Assembly (NCBI RefSeq): GCF_900100155.1
Contig: NZ_FMTP01000008.1
Span: forward strand, 62,001 to 126,000
Length of the DNA: 64,000 nt
Origin: Ancylobacter rudongensis
GTDB taxonomy: Bacteria > Pseudomonadota > Alphaproteobacteria > Rhizobiales > Xanthobacteraceae
Direction of reading: 5' to 3'
In this document: positions 26,505 through 38,467 of the stretch, in pieces
Layout of the letters: every line of letters begins with the position of its first letter
How positions within the stretch are numbered: the first letter of the stretch is position 1
Notes under the pieces: model-generated
What the model saw: the letters and a program-made list of their open reading frames with translations, nothing else
The model's database searches: none
What the model was told of the DNA's origin: nothing
Made by a program: the position numbers and the translations under genes

Positions 26505-27542
26505 TCACAAGCGCGCCGGGCCGGCCTCGCGGCTCTTTATGGCAGGGGTGGTAACGGGCGGGGAGGTGCTGGCGCGCAGCACCAGTTCGGTGGGCAGTAC
26601 GATGTCGCCCTCCGGCGCTTCGCCGCCGATCATCGCCAGCAGGCACTGCGCCGCCCGTCGGCCGATCGCCTCGCGCGGCTGGCGGATGGTGGAGAGCGCC
26701 GGCGTCATGTGCGAGACCAGCTCGATATCGTCGAACCCCATCACCGAGACGTCGCGCGGCACGGCGAGGCCGCAATGCTGCACCTCGCCGATGAAGCCGC
26801 AGGCCATGGCGTCGCTGGCGAGGAACACCGCCGTGGGGCGCTGCTCCGCCGGCAGAGCGAGCCAGGCTTCGCCGGCGAGGCGGCCGGAATCGAGGCTGAA
26901 ATCGCCGGGAAGCACGAGGGGCGGCGGCAGGCCCTGCGCCGCCAGCGCCTGCTCGGTGCCGGCAAGGCGGGCCTCGCTCAACACATTGCCCGGCGGCCCC
27001 ATCACATGGCCGATGCGCCGGTGGCCGAGGCCGATCAGGTGCTCCACCGCAACCCGCGCCGCCGCGCGGTTGTCGATCTTCACCCGTGGCGCCTCGATGC
27101 CGGGTATCCATTCGCAGGCCAGCACGATCGGCACCCGACGCTTGAGGCCATCGGCCGGCAGCGTGCCGTCGAGCACGATCAGCCCGTCGGCGCGGCTCGG
27201 CTCGGCATAGCCGAGCAGGGTTTCCCCGCCCATGGCGCAGGTATCGGCAATCAGCAGATTATAGCCCGCCCCCGCCAGCACCGCCGCCATGCCGGCCAGG
27301 ATCTGCGAGAAGAACGGGTTGGACAGGTTCGGCACCAGCGCCACCACCCCGCCGGTGCGCCGGTGGCGCAGATTGCGCGCGGCGTGGTTGAGCCGGTAGC
27401 CGGTCTGGCGGATCGCCTCCTCCACGCTGCGACGCGTCTCGGCGCTGACCACGTCGGGATTGGAGAGCACGCGGCTGACCGTGGCGGTGGAAACGCCGGC
27501 GAGCCGCGCCACGTCCACGATCTTCGGTCTCTGGTGCTGCAT
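26505..27542 (-). CDS. LacI-family transcriptional regulator of the adjacent sugar operon
   Basis: About 345 residues. The N-terminal LacI helix-turn-helix is IVDVARLAGVSTATVSRVLSNPDVVS with the hinge helix NHAARNLRHRRTG, followed by a periplasmic-binding-like domain (VALVPNLSNPFFSQILAGM, ASDAMACGFIGEVQHCGLAVPRDVSVMGFDDIE). ATG 27542 is used because homology begins at MQHQRPKIVDV. It is divergent from the isomerase/oxidoreductase/ABC operon, and two matched operators lie in the 164-base gap. Confidence 0.9.
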   Translation of the reverse strand: MQHQRPKIVDVARLAGVSTATVSRVLSNPDVVSAETRRSVEEAIRQTGYRLNHAARNLRHRRTGGVVALVPNLSNPFFSQILAGMAAVLAGAGYNLLIADTCAMGGETLLGYAEPSRADGLIVLDGTLPADGLKRRVPIVLACEWIPGIEAPRVKIDNRAAARVAVEHLIGLGHRRIGHVMGPPGNVLSEARLAGTEQALAAQGLPPPLVLPGDFSLDSGRLAGEAWLALPAEQRPTAVFLASDAMACGFIGEVQHCGLAVPRDVSVMGFDDIELVSHMTPALSTIRQPREAIGRRAAQCLLAMIGGEAPEGDIVLPTELVLRASTSPPVTTPAIKSREAGPARL

Positions 27543-27620
27543 GGCCACTCCATAGACGCGCCGGGGGCTCTCTGGCAATGCGCTCGCGCTGCCGTTGCGG
27601 CATTCCCGGCCACACCCTCT

Positions 27621-27666
27621 TGCAATCGATTACAAGCCTCCGTTAGGCTGAATGCAACCGATTACA
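27621..27666. promoter_or_regulatory. Pair of LacI-type operators between the regulator and the sugar operon
   Basis: TGCAATCGATTACA at 27621-27634 and TGCAACCGATTACA at 27653-27666 are two near-identical, near-palindromic sites centred on CG, the hallmark of LacI-family operators. Their centres are 32 bases apart, about three helical turns, so two dimers would bind the same face of the DNA. Confidence 0.82.
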
Positions 27667-27706
27667 AAAATCAACGGTTGGCCGGCACGCCGGTCGGGAG
27701 GAAAAC

Positions 27707-28765
27707 ATGCGGACCATCAAGGGACCGGGCCTGTTTCTGGCCCAGTTCATCGGCACAGACGCGCCCTTCGACAGCTGGCACAACATCACGCGCTGGGCAG
27801 CCGGATGCGGCTATGCCGGGGTGCAGGTGCCGACCAACGACCCGCGCATCCTCGATCTCGACCAGGCCGCCGCCTCGCGCGACTGGTGCGCGCAATGGGC
27901 CGGGCAAGGTTCGCAGAACGGCGTCGTCGTCACCGAATTGTCGACCCATCTGCAGGGCCAGCTGGTGGCGGTGCATCCCGCCTATGACGCGATGTTCGAC
28001 GGCTTCGCGGCGCCTGAGGTGCGCGGCAACCCCAAGGCGCGGCAGGAATGGGCTGTGGACCAGATGAGGAAGGCGCTCACCGCCTCCAAGCATCTAGGCC
28101 TCACCGCGATGGTGACGTTCTCCGGCGCGCTGGCCTGGCCCTATATCTATCCCTGGCCGCAGCGCCCGGCCGGGCTGGTGGAGGAAGCGTTCGACGAACT
28201 GGCCCGCCGCTGGCGGCCGCTGCTCGACCATGCCGATTCCTGCGGCGTCGACCTCTGCTTCGAGATCCATCCGGGGGAGGATTTGCACGACGGCGACACG
28301 TTCGAGATGTTCCTGGAGCGGGTGGACAACCATCCGCGCGCCAAGATGCTCTACGACCCCTCGCATTACGTGCTGCAGCAGCTCGATTATCTCGACCATC
28401 TCGACATCTATGCCGAGCGCATCGGCATGTTTCACGTCAAGGATGCCGAGTTCAATCCGACCGGCCGCAAGGGCGTCTATGGCGGCTACCAGCCCTGGCT
28501 GAAGCGCGCCGGGCGCTTCCGCAGCCCGGGTGACGGGCAGGTCGATTTCGGCGCCATCTTCTCCAAGCTGGCGGCGATGGATTTCGATGGCTGGGCGGTG
28601 GTGGAATGGGAATGCTGCCTCAAGCACCCCGAGGACGGCGCGCGCGAGGGGGCCGCGTTCGTCAAGAACCACATCATCCGCGTCACCGAGAAGGCGTTCG
28701 ACGATTTCGCCGCGGGCGCCACCGACCGCGCCGCCAACCGCGCGCTGCTGGGGCTGGACCGATGA
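27707..28765 (+). CDS. Sugar phosphate isomerase/epimerase (AP-endonuclease-2-like TIM barrel)
   Basis: 352 residues. The xylose-isomerase-like barrel shows metal-site segments CFEIHPGEDLHDGDTFEMFLERV, LYDPSHYVLQQLDYLDHL, GMFHVKDAEFNPTGRKGVYGG and a final WAVVEWECCLKHPEDGA, giving the Glu/Asp/His/Glu set of this family. It is the first gene after the LacI operators, with GGGAGGAAAA before the ATG, and overlaps the next gene by ATGA. It would isomerise or epimerise a keto-sugar or keto-inositol intermediate; the exact sugar is unknown. Confidence 0.88.
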   Translation: MRTIKGPGLFLAQFIGTDAPFDSWHNITRWAAGCGYAGVQVPTNDPRILDLDQAAASRDWCAQWAGQGSQNGVVVTELSTHLQGQLVAVHPAYDAMFDGFAAPEVRGNPKARQEWAVDQMRKALTASKHLGLTAMVTFSGALAWPYIYPWPQRPAGLVEEAFDELARRWRPLLDHADSCGVDLCFEIHPGEDLHDGDTFEMFLERVDNHPRAKMLYDPSHYVLQQLDYLDHLDIYAERIGMFHVKDAEFNPTGRKGVYGGYQPWLKRAGRFRSPGDGQVDFGAIFSKLAAMDFDGWAVVEWECCLKHPEDGAREGAAFVKNHIIRVTEKAFDDFAAGATDRAANRALLGLDR

Positions 28766-29909
28766 GCGGCCCCTCGGCGAACGCCCCGCTGCGGCTCGGC
28801 ATGGTCGGCGGCGGTTCGGGCGCCTTCATCGGCGCCGTGCACCGCATCGCCGCCCGGCTGGACGGCGAGTTCACCCTCATCGCCGGGGCGCTTTCCTCCA
28901 CCCCGGAAAAATCCCGCGCCTCGGGCGAGGCGCTGGGAATCCCGCGCGTCTATGACGACTACCTCGCGATGGCCAAGGGCGAGGCGCGGCGCAAGGACGG
29001 CATTGAGGCGGTGGCGATCGTCACGCCCAACCACATGCATGCCGGCCCGGCGATCGAGTTCCTCAAGCGCGGCATCCACGTCATCTGCGACAAGCCGCTG
29101 ACCGCGACGATGGCCGAGGCGAAGAAGCTGGCCAAGGTGGCGGAACAGGCCAAGGCGCTGTTCGTGCTCACGCATAACTACACCGGCTACCCGATGATCC
29201 GGCAGGCCCGCGCCATGGTGGCGGCGGGCGAGATCGGCCGCGTCCGGCTGGTGCAGGTGGAATATGTGCAGGACTGGCTGACCGAGGCGGCGGAGAAATC
29301 CGGCTCCAAGCAGGCGGAATGGCGCACCGACCCGGAACGCTCCGGCGCGGGCGGGGCGACGGGCGACATCGGCACCCATGCCTATAACCTCGCCTGCTTC
29401 GTCTCCGGCCTGACGCCGGAAGCGCTGGCGGCGGACCTCCAGACTTTCGTGCCCGGAAGGGCGCTCGACGACAACGCCCATGTGCTGCTGCGCTTTGAGG
29501 GCGGGGCGCGCGGCATGCTGTGGGCGAGCCAGGTGGCGCCAGGCAATGAAAACGGGCTGCGCCTTCGCGTCTATGGCGACAAGGGCGGGTTGGAGTGGGC
29601 GCAGGAGGACCCGAACTATCTCTGGTTCACCCCCTTCGGCGAGCCGAGGCGCCGCATCACCCGCAATGGCGCCGGGGCGGGGCCGGAGGCGGGCCGTGTC
29701 TCGCGCATCCCGCCCGGCCACCCGGAAGGCTATCTGGAAGGCTTCGCCAACATCTATGCCGAGGCCGCCCGCGCCATCCGCGCCCACCAGAAGGGTAAGG
29801 CGGCGCCGGAAGGCGTGATCTTCCCGACGCTGGCGGACGGGCTGGCGGGGATGCGCTTCGTCGAGGCCTGCGTGCAGTCCTCGCGCCGCAATGCCGGCTG
29901 GGTGACGCT

Positions 29910-29913
<4 letters not shown>
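28762..29913 (+). CDS. Gfo/Idh/MocA-family oxidoreductase
   Basis: 383 residues. The Rossmann start LRLGMVGGGSGAFIGAVHRIAARL and the family motif IVTPNHMHAGPAIEFLKRGIHVICDKPLT (with the EKP-type lysine as DKP) are clear; the C-terminal domain has GATGDIGTHAYNLACF, where the catalytic histidine lies. It is an NAD(P)-dependent sugar or inositol dehydrogenase. ATG 28762 overlaps the preceding stop. Together with the isomerase it forms the catabolic part of this operon. Confidence 0.9.
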
Positions 29914-31431
<1,518 letters not shown>

Positions 31432-31439
<8 letters not shown>

Positions 31440-32472
31440 TATCCCGCGACCTGACCTCACGCGCGCCGACACCGTGCGCGCCGACACCGCGCCGCCCTCC
31501 CTCGGCTCGCGCCTGCCCGGCCTGTCGGCGCTCGGCCCTTTGCTGGCGCTGATCCTGCTGGTGGCGCTCGGCGCCTATCTCAACGAGAACTTCCTTTCCG
31601 CCGGCAACATCACCAATGTGCTCGCCCGCTCCGCCTTCATCGGCATGATCGCGGTGGGCATGACCTTCGTCATCACCTCGGGCGGGCTCGACCTCTCGGT
31701 CGGCTCGATGGCGGCCTTCATCGCCGGAGTGATGATCCTCGCCATGAACGCGCTGCTGCCCTCGATGGGCGTCGGCGTGCCGCTGATCCTCGCCGGCATG
31801 GCGATCGCGCTCGGGGCAGGTTTCCTAGCGGGGCTCGGCAACGGGCTCTTGGTGACGAAGGCACGGATCGAGCCCTTCATCGTCACGCTCGGCACCATGG
31901 GCATCTTCCGCTCGCTGGTGACGTGGCTGGCCGATGGCGGCACGATCAGCCTCGATTTCGGCGTCCGCCAGCTCTACCGGCCGGTCTATTATTCCGGCCT
32001 GTTCGGCGTCGCCTGGCCGATCCTCGCCTTCGCCCTGGTCGCCATCGCCGGGCAGGTGGCGATGCGCCATACGCGCTTTGGCCGCTACTGCGAGGCGATC
32101 GGCTCCAACGACAAGGTGGCGCTGTACTCGGCGGTGAATGTCGAGCGCATAAGGCTGATGACCTATGTGCTGCTCGGCCTGCTCGTCGGCCTCGCCACCA
32201 TCATGTACGTGCCGCGCCTCGGCTCGGCCTCCGGCTCCACCGGCATGCTGTGGGAGCTGGAGGCGATCGCCGCCGTCATCATCGGCGGCACCGCGCTGAA
32301 GGGCGGCTATGGCCGCGTCTGGGGCACGGTGATCGGCGTGCTGATCCTCAGCCTGATCGACAACATCCTGATCCTGGCCGACCTCGTCTCGCCCTATCTC
32401 AACGGGACGATCCAGGGCGTCATCATCGTGCTCGCGGTGGTTCTCCAGCGCAGCAAATCATCATCCGCCTGA
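31432..32472 (+). CDS. Sugar ABC transporter permease (RbsC-type)
   Basis: 346 residues with about eight to ten membrane helices. The family box GMTFVITSGGLDLSVGSMAAF and the cytosolic loop RFGRYCEAIGSNDKVALYSAVNVERIRLMTYVL are diagnostic, as is GGTALKGGYGRVWGTVIGVLIL. ATG 31432 overlaps the end of the ATPase gene; its first 40 residues are charged and cytosolic. Confidence 0.92.
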
Positions 32473-32500
32473 GAGCGGAGACAACGGGAGGAAAAACACA

Positions 32501-33466
32501 ATGGAACGCAGGACATTTCTCACCACCGCCGCCATCGGCGCGGCCACCGCCGCCACCGGCGTCTCGCTGCCCGCCATGGCGCAGGGTAAGAAGGCGGTGA
32601 TCGGCGTCTCGATCCCCTCCGCCACCCATGGCTTCATGGGCGGGCTGAACTGGCACGCGCAGGACACCATCAAGCGGCTGAAGGCGACCTATACGAACCT
32701 TGAGTTCGTGCTCGCCACCGCCGGCGCGGTCGGCAAGCAGGTCAACGACATCGAGGACATGGTGGCGACCCGCAACATCGACGCGCTTGTCGTTCTGCCC
32801 TTCGAATCCGAGCCGCTGACCAGCCCGGTCAAGGCGGTGAAGGACGCCGGCAAATGGGTGACGGTGGTCGATCGCGGCCTTTCCCAGGCCGGCATCGAGG
32901 ACCTCTATGTCGCCGGCGACAACACCGCCTTCGGCCGCGTCTCGGGCGAGTATTTCAAGGCCAACCTCAAGCCCGGCGCCAAGATCGTGGTGCTGCGCGG
33001 TATCCCCACCACGCTCGACAATGAGCGGGTCGAGGCCTTCCAGGCCGCCATTGCCGGCTCGGGGATCGAGATCCTCGACATGCAGCACGGCAACTGGAAC
33101 CGGGACAAGGCGTTCTCGGTGATGCAGGACTACCTGTCCAAGCACAAGCAGATCGACGCGGTATGGGCGGCCGATGACGACATGGCGATCGGCGTCATGG
33201 AGGCCATCGCCCAGTCCGGCCGGCAGAAGGAGATGTGGATCGTCGGCGGCGCCGGCATGAAGCAGATCATCAAGCGGGTGATGGACAAGGACCCGCAGAT
33301 TCCGGTCGACGTGTCCTACCCCCCGGCGCTGATCTCCACCGCGCTCGAGGTCACGGCGCTGAACTTCGTCTCCGCCACGCCGGTCTATGGCCGCTTCATC
33401 ATCGGCTCGACGCTGATCACGGCCGAGAACGCGGCGCAGTTCTACTTCCCCGACAGCCCGTTCTGA
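32501..33466 (+). CDS. Sugar ABC transporter substrate-binding protein, twin-arginine-type signal
   Basis: 321 residues of the periplasmic-binding-protein type I (ribose/galactose) family. The N-terminus MERRTFLTTAAIGAATAATG has a twin-arginine motif followed by a hydrophobic core and PAMAQG cleavage region, suggesting Tat export. The mature part has GVSIPSATHGFMGGLNWHAQDT and WAADDDMAIGVMEAI. It follows the permease with GGGAGGAAAAA before the ATG. Placing the binding protein last in the operon is unusual; it is more often first. Confidence 0.9.
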   Translation: MERRTFLTTAAIGAATAATGVSLPAMAQGKKAVIGVSIPSATHGFMGGLNWHAQDTIKRLKATYTNLEFVLATAGAVGKQVNDIEDMVATRNIDALVVLPFESEPLTSPVKAVKDAGKWVTVVDRGLSQAGIEDLYVAGDNTAFGRVSGEYFKANLKPGAKIVVLRGIPTTLDNERVEAFQAAIAGSGIEILDMQHGNWNRDKAFSVMQDYLSKHKQIDAVWAADDDMAIGVMEAIAQSGRQKEMWIVGGAGMKQIIKRVMDKDPQIPVDVSYPPALISTALEVTALNFVSATPVYGRFIIGSTLITAENAAQFYFPDSPF

Positions 33467-33489
33467 GGGCGACACCCACCGCTCGATCC

Positions 33490-33512
33490 GGAGGGGGCCG
33501 CGCGCCCCCTCC
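33490..33512 (+). terminator. GC-rich hairpin after the sugar ABC operon
   Basis: GGAGGGGG and CCCCCTCC form a perfect 8-bp stem with a seven-base loop, 24 bases after the binding-protein stop. There is no T-run, so it may be a weak terminator or a 3'-end stabiliser. Confidence 0.5.
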
Positions 33513-33541
33513 CCCGGCCGACATCATGCTAGTCTCGCGGC

Positions 33542-34075
33542 ATGATCGAGTTTGACGGCGACGCGCTCGCCCTCGCCCCCCGGCTGATCGGGATGACGTT
33601 GCTGGTCGACGGGGTCGGCGGCCTCATCGTCGAGACCGAGGCCTATCTGCGCGGCGACCCCGCCTCGCACAGCTTTCCCGGCCCCACGCCGCGCAACGCG
33701 GCGATGTTCGGCCCGCCCTTCCATGCCTATGTCTACCGCTCCTACGGCCTGCACTGGTGCTTCAACGTCGTGGCGCAGGACCAAGGCGCGGTGCTGATCC
33801 GGGCGCTGGCGCCGCTGGCCGGGCTTGAGCGCATGGCGGCCCGCCGTGGCGGGACGACCGGGCTGTGCACCGGACCCGGACGGCTGACACAGGCGCTCGC
33901 CATAACAGGCGCCCTCGATGGCGCCCCGCTCGACCGGCCGCCCTTCGACTGGCGCGAGCGCGAAGGCACGCCCGATATCGTCAACGGGCCGCGCATCGGC
34001 ATCACCAAGGCGATGGACGAACCCTGGCGCTTCGGGCTGCGCGGCTCGCCCTTTCTCAGCCGGCGCTTCGCCTGA
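33542..34075 (+). CDS. 3-methyladenine DNA glycosylase (AAG/MPG family)
   Basis: 177 residues, close to the family norm. Motifs are [23 protein letters not shown] (catalytic glutamate), [29 protein letters not shown] and [21 protein letters not shown]. It removes alkylated bases such as 3-methyladenine in base excision repair. The start has no strong ribosome site, but homology begins near residue 8. It stands between the sugar operon and the catalase gene. Confidence 0.9.
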   Translation: MIEFDGDALALAPRLIGMTLLVDGVGGLIVETEAYLRGDPASHSFPGPTPRNAAMFGPPFHAYVYRSYGLHWCFNVVAQDQGAVLIRALAPLAGLERMAARRGGTTGLCTGPGRLTQALAITGALDGAPLDRPPFDWREREGTPDIVNGPRIGITKAMDEPWRFGLRGSPFLSRRFA

Positions 34076-34233
34076 CCCTCGCCGAATACCCCTGGCCGGT
34101 AGCCGGCGAAGCGCGGCGACCGGCGCAGACTAATCCGCGCCGTGAATGCGCCCTCGCCGGCAACGAAACCCCTCCCCTGCGGTTAATGACGCAATGGCCG
34201 ATCACCGATCGCACGCCGAGGGAGCGCAGACAT

Positions 34234-36345
34234 ATGGCACGCAAGAGCAAGGGGGCCGCAGGGGCAACCGCTCGGATTCACGACCAGACGCTGACGCGCG
34301 GCAATGGCGACGAGCTGCACCAGTTCGCGCAGGGCGACATGCCTGTCATGACCACCGCCCAAGGCGGCCCGGTCGCGGACGACCAGAACACGCTGAAGGT
34401 GGGCGCGCGCGGTCCGGCGCTGATCGAGGACTTCCACTTCCGCGAGAAGATGTTCCATTTCGACCATGAGCGCATTCCCGAGCGCGTGGTGCATGCGCGC
34501 GGCTATGGCGCCCATGGCTATTTCGAGACCTATGAATCGCTGGCCGAATACACCCGCGCCGACCTGTTCCAGCGCCCGGGCGAGAAGACCCCCGCCTTCG
34601 TGCGCTTCTCGACCGTGGCAGGCTCCAAGGGCTCGTTCGACCTCGCTCGCGACGTGCGCGGCTTCGCGGTGAAGATCTACACGCAGGAAGGCAATTGGGA
34701 CCTCGTCGGCAACAACATCCCGGTGTTCTTCATCCAGGACGCGATCAAGTTCCCCGATATCATCCACGCGGTGAAGCCGGAACCGGACCGCGCCTATCCG
34801 CAGGCGCAGTCGGCGCATGACAATTTCTGGGACTTCATCTCGCTGACCCCGGAATCCATGCACATGATCATGTGGGTGATGTCGGACCGGGCGATCCCGC
34901 GCTCCTTCCGTTTCATGGAAGGCTTCGGCGTCCACACCTTCCGGCTCGTGAACGCGAAGGACGAATCCACCTTCATCAAGTTCATCTGGAAGCCCAAGCT
35001 CGGCCTGCAATCGGTGGTGTGGAACGAGGCGGTGAAGATCAACGGCGCCGACCCCGATTTCCATCGCCGCGATCTTTGGGAGGCGATCCAGTCCGGCGAT
35101 TTCCCGGAATGGGAATTGTGCGTGCAGCTGTTCGACCAGGATTTCGCCGACAGCTTCGATTTCGACGTTCTCGATCCGACCAAGCTGATCCCGGAAGAGA
35201 TCATCAAGCCGGTGCCGGTCGGCCGGCTGGTGCTGGACCGGATGCCGGACAATTTCTTCGCCGAGACCGAGCAGGTGGCGTTCATGACGCAGAACGTGCC
35301 GCCGGGCATCGACTTCTCCAACGACCCGCTGCTGCAGGGGCGCAACTTCTCCTATCTCGACACCCAACTGAAGCGCCTCGGCAGCCCGAACTTCACCCAT
35401 ATCCCGATCAACGCGCCGAAATGCCCCTTCGCGCATTTCCAGCAGGACGGGCACATGGCGATGCGCAACCCGGTGGGGCGCACCAACTACCAGCCCAATT
35501 CGCGCGGCGAGGGCCCGCGTCCCGACCCCGTGCGCGGCTTCCGCTCCTTCGCCGAGGAGATCGACGCGCCGAAGGTGCGGCTGCGGCCGGAGAGCTTCGC
35601 CGACCATTACAGCCAGGCGCGGCAGTTCTTCAACAGCCAGACCGGGCCGGAGCAGACGCACATCGCCATGGCGCTAACCTTCGAGCTGAGCAAGGTGGAG
35701 GATGTGATCATCCGCGAGCGGATGGTGGCGCATCTGCTCAACATCGACGAGGCGCTGGGCGCGACGGTGGCCGACAAGCTCGGCATCGACACGCTGCCCA
35801 AGCCCGCCGACGCGGCCGTGACCCCGCGCGACGACCTCCCCGCCTCGCCGGCGCTCAGCATCATCCAGAACGGGCCGAAGAGCTTCAAAGGCCGCAAGGT
35901 CGGCGTGCTGGTCAGCAATGGCTGCGACGGCACGCTGCTGACGGCGCTGCAGGCCGCGCTGGCGGCGGAAGGCGCGACGATGGAGCTGGTGGCGCCGAAG
36001 GTCGGCGGCGTGGAGACCGCCGACGGTACCAAGCTTCCCGCCCACCACATGATCGATGGCGGCCCCTCGGTGCTGTTCGACGCGGTGGCGCTGCTTTTGT
36101 CGGAAGAGGGCGCCGAGCGGCTCACCGGCGAGGCAGCGGCGCGCGACTTCGTGGCGGACGCCTTCGCCCATTGCAAGTTCATCGGCTTCACCGCCGCCGC
36201 CCTGCCGCTGATGGCCAAGGCAGGCGTCGCCCCCGATGCCGATGAGGGACTGATCGCGCTGGAGGAGGACGCCTCGGTGGACGCCTTCATCGAGAGCTGC
36301 CGCACACTGCGCCTGTGGGCGCGGGAAGCGGCCGTGAAGCTCTGA
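34234..36345 (+). CDS. katE: Large-subunit catalase HPII (KatE-type)
   Basis: 703 residues. The haem-catalase core has the distal His in [14 protein letters not shown], Asn in [11 protein letters not shown] and the proximal Tyr in [15 protein letters not shown]. The extra C-terminal domain of about 150 residues ([26 protein letters not shown]...) is the flavodoxin/DJ-1-like fold that marks clade 2 large catalases. It dismutates hydrogen peroxide in the cytosol. ATG 34234 lies nine bases after GGAG; a longer in-frame ATG at 34186 is possible. A strong terminator follows. Confidence 0.93.
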   Translation: MARKSKGAAGATARIHDQTLTRGNGDELHQFAQGDMPVMTTAQGGPVADDQNTLKVGARGPALIEDFHFREKMFHFDHERIPERVVHARGYGAHGYFETYESLAEYTRADLFQRPGEKTPAFVRFSTVAGSKGSFDLARDVRGFAVKIYTQEGNWDLVGNNIPVFFIQDAIKFPDIIHAVKPEPDRAYPQAQSAHDNFWDFISLTPESMHMIMWVMSDRAIPRSFRFMEGFGVHTFRLVNAKDESTFIKFIWKPKLGLQSVVWNEAVKINGADPDFHRRDLWEAIQSGDFPEWELCVQLFDQDFADSFDFDVLDPTKLIPEEIIKPVPVGRLVLDRMPDNFFAETEQVAFMTQNVPPGIDFSNDPLLQGRNFSYLDTQLKRLGSPNFTHIPINAPKCPFAHFQQDGHMAMRNPVGRTNYQPNSRGEGPRPDPVRGFRSFAEEIDAPKVRLRPESFADHYSQARQFFNSQTGPEQTHIAMALTFELSKVEDVIIRERMVAHLLNIDEALGATVADKLGIDTLPKPADAAVTPRDDLPASPALSIIQNGPKSFKGRKVGVLVSNGCDGTLLTALQAALAAEGATMELVAPKVGGVETADGTKLPAHHMIDGGPSVLFDAVALLLSEEGAERLTGEAAARDFVADAFAHCKFIGFTAAALPLMAKAGVAPDADEGLIALEEDASVDAFIESCRTLRLWAREAAVKL

Positions 36346-36351
36346 CGCCAC

Positions 36352-36387
36352 GGCGGGGCGGCACATACCGGCGCCGCCCCGCCTTTT
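36352..36387 (+). terminator. Rho-independent terminator after katE
   Basis: The perfect 11-bp stem GGCGGGGCGGC/GCCGCCCCGCC with a ten-base loop is followed at once by TTTT. It lies seven bases after the katE stop. Confidence 0.9.
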
Positions 36388-36403
36388 GCACGCACCGCGC
36401 CAG

Positions 36404-37216
36404 ATGAAGATCGCCACCTTCAACGTCAACGGCATCAATGGCCGGCTCGCCGTGCTGCTGCGCTGGCTGGAGGAGGCCCGCCCGGATGTGGTGTGCCTGC
36501 AGGAGCTGAAGGCGCCGGATGCGCGCTTTCCCATCCGCGCCATCGAACAGGCCGGCTATGGCGCTGTGTGGCACGGCCAGAAGAGCTGGAACGGCGTCGC
36601 CATCCTCGCCCGCGGGCGCGAACCGATCGAAACAAGGCGGGGACTGCCGGGCGATCCCGAGGACGAACAGGCCCGCTATATAGAGGCGGCGGTCGAGGGG
36701 CTGCTGATCGGCTGCCTGTATCTGCCGAACGGTAACCCCGCGCCGGGGGCGAAGTTCGACGCCAAGCTGCGCTGGTTCACGCGGCTGACGGCGCATGCGG
36801 CCGAGCTGCGGGCGCTCGACGTGCCGGTTATCCTCGCTGGCGACTACAATGTGATGCCGACCGACCGCGACGTGTATAAGCCCGAGCGCTGGGTGGACGA
36901 CGCGCTGTTCCGGCCGGAGGTGCGCGCGGCCTTCCACGCTCACCGCACAGGGCTGGACCGACGCGCTGCGCGCGCTGCACCCCGATGCGCGCCTCTACAC
37001 CTTCTGGGACTATCTTCGGAACGCCTTCGGACGCGATGCCGGGCTGCGGCTCGACCATCTCCTGCTGAGCCCCACGCTGACGCCGCGACTCGCGGCCGCC
37101 GGGGTCGACCGCGCCGTGCGCGGCTGGGAGAAGGCGAGCGACCACGCCCCGGCCTGGATCGAGCTTACCCCCATGCGCCCGGCGCGGCGGCGCGGCGGCG
37201 CAAGAGCGCCGGCTAG
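36404..37216 (+). pseudogene. xthA: Exodeoxyribonuclease III gene with an internal frameshift
   Basis: The first 178 or so codons are a normal ExoIII: MKIATFNVNGINGRL, VCLQELKAPD, GVAILARG, CLYLPNGNP and LAGDYNVMPTDRDVY. Near 36932-36941 the frame breaks. Reading continues in the +1 frame as TLTAQGWTDALRALHPDA, FWDYLRNAFGRDAGLRLDHL and the catalytic GWEKASDHAPAW, so no residue of the fold is lost except at the break. In the +1 frame no stop comes until 37355, inside the next gene; a second shift back in the CGG-rich tail would give a natural RRRKSAG end at 37216. It is either a recent pseudogene or a sequencing error pair. Confidence 0.8.
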
Positions 37217-38467
37217 CTATTTCAGCCCGTCGAGATGGCTGCGGATATGCGCGGCCTCGGCTGAGGTGGTGGCAAGGCTGATCGCGGTCATGAAGCCCTC
37301 GCGCGCCTCCCTTGTCCGGCCGAGCTGCATCAGCAGCGCCCCGCGCAGGCCGTGATAGTGGAAATAGCCGGCCAGCCGGTCGCCCAGCGGCTCCACCATG
37401 GCCAGCGCCGCCTCCGGCCCGCGCAGCTTGGAAATCGCCACCGCGCGGTTGAGCGTCACCACCGGCGAGGGCTGCAGGATCTCCAGCGTGCCATAGAGCA
37501 GGTCGATCTGCGCCCAGTCGGTCTCGTCAGGTGTTTCCGCCCGCGCATGCAGCGCCGCGATCGCCGCCTGCACCTGATAGGCGCCGGGCTGGCGGTGGCG
37601 CATCGCCTTGTCGAGCAGCGCCAGCCCCTCGCCGATCATCGCCCGGTTCCATAGGGCGCGGTCCTGTTTGTCGAGCAGGATCACCGCACCCTCGGCATCG
37701 AAGCGGGCAGAGGTGCGGGCGTGCTGCAGCAGCATGAGGGCGCAAAGACCCATGATCTCCGGCTCGGCCGGAAACAGGCGCAGCAGCAGCCGGGTGAGGC
37801 GGATCGCCTCCTCGCACAGCGGCTCGCGGGCGGCGGCCTGGTCGCCGGCGGCGGAATAGCCCTCATTGAAGACGAGGTAGAGCATCGCGGCGACCGCGCC
37901 GAGCCGTTCCGCCCGCTCCACCGGCCCCGGTGGCTCGAACGGCACCCCGCCCTCCCCGCTTTGCGCTCGGGCGATGCGGGCCTTGGCCCGGGTGAGGCGC
38001 TGTTCCATCGCCGCCTCGCTGACCAGAAAGGCGCGGGCGATCTGGCCAACGGAAAGCCCGGAGACGATGCGCAAAGCGAGCGCGATCTGCTGCGTTGATG
38101 GCAGCTCGGGATGGCAGCAGATGAACAGCAGGCGCAGCACGTCGTCGCGGTAATGCGCGCCATCCATCCGCGCGGCGACCTCCGTCTCGGCGTCCTCGGT
38201 GTCGGAAAAGACTTCCTCGGGCGGAAGTTCGCTCTGCCGGGCGCGCCGACGCACCGTGTCGAGGGCCACGTTCCGCCCGACAAAGATCAGCCAAGCGGCG
38301 GGGTCGCGCGGCGGTCCGTTCTGCGGCCAGCTCTTAAGCGCCCGCAGGCACGCTTCCTGGAAGGCTTCCTCGGCAAGGTCGAGATCGCGGAAATAGCGCA
38401 GCAGCGCCGCGAGAGCCTGAGGGCGCGCCGCCGTGAGCGTGGTGCCGATCGTGCGCGCCTCATCCAT
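37217..38467 (-). CDS. ECF sigma factor with long C-terminal helical extension (ECF42-like)
   Basis: 416 residues, twice the size of a simple ECF sigma factor. Region 2 (LAEEAFQEACLRALKSWP, DPAAWLIFVGRNVALDTVRRRARQ) and region 4 (ALRIVSGLSVGQIARAFLVSEAAMEQRLTRAKARI) fill the first 190 residues. The rest is a TPR-like helical domain beginning LGAVAAMLYLVFNEGYSA and ending ISLATTSAEAAHIRSHLDGLK. This layout, and the YCII/DGPF gene directly upstream that overlaps it, are the established signature of the ECF42 group, where the C-terminal domain replaces an anti-sigma factor. Confidence 0.9.
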   Translation of the reverse strand: MDEARTIGTTLTAARPQALAALLRYFRDLDLAEEAFQEACLRALKSWPQNGPPRDPAAWLIFVGRNVALDTVRRRARQSELPPEEVFSDTEDAETEVAARMDGAHYRDDVLRLLFICCHPELPSTQQIALALRIVSGLSVGQIARAFLVSEAAMEQRLTRAKARIARAQSGEGGVPFEPPGPVERAERLGAVAAMLYLVFNEGYSAAGDQAAAREPLCEEAIRLTRLLLRLFPAEPEIMGLCALMLLQHARTSARFDAEGAVILLDKQDRALWNRAMIGEGLALLDKAMRHRQPGAYQVQAAIAALHARAETPDETDWAQIDLLYGTLEILQPSPVVTLNRAVAISKLRGPEAALAMVEPLGDRLAGYFHYHGLRGALLMQLGRTREAREGFMTAISLATTSAEAAHIRSHLDGLK

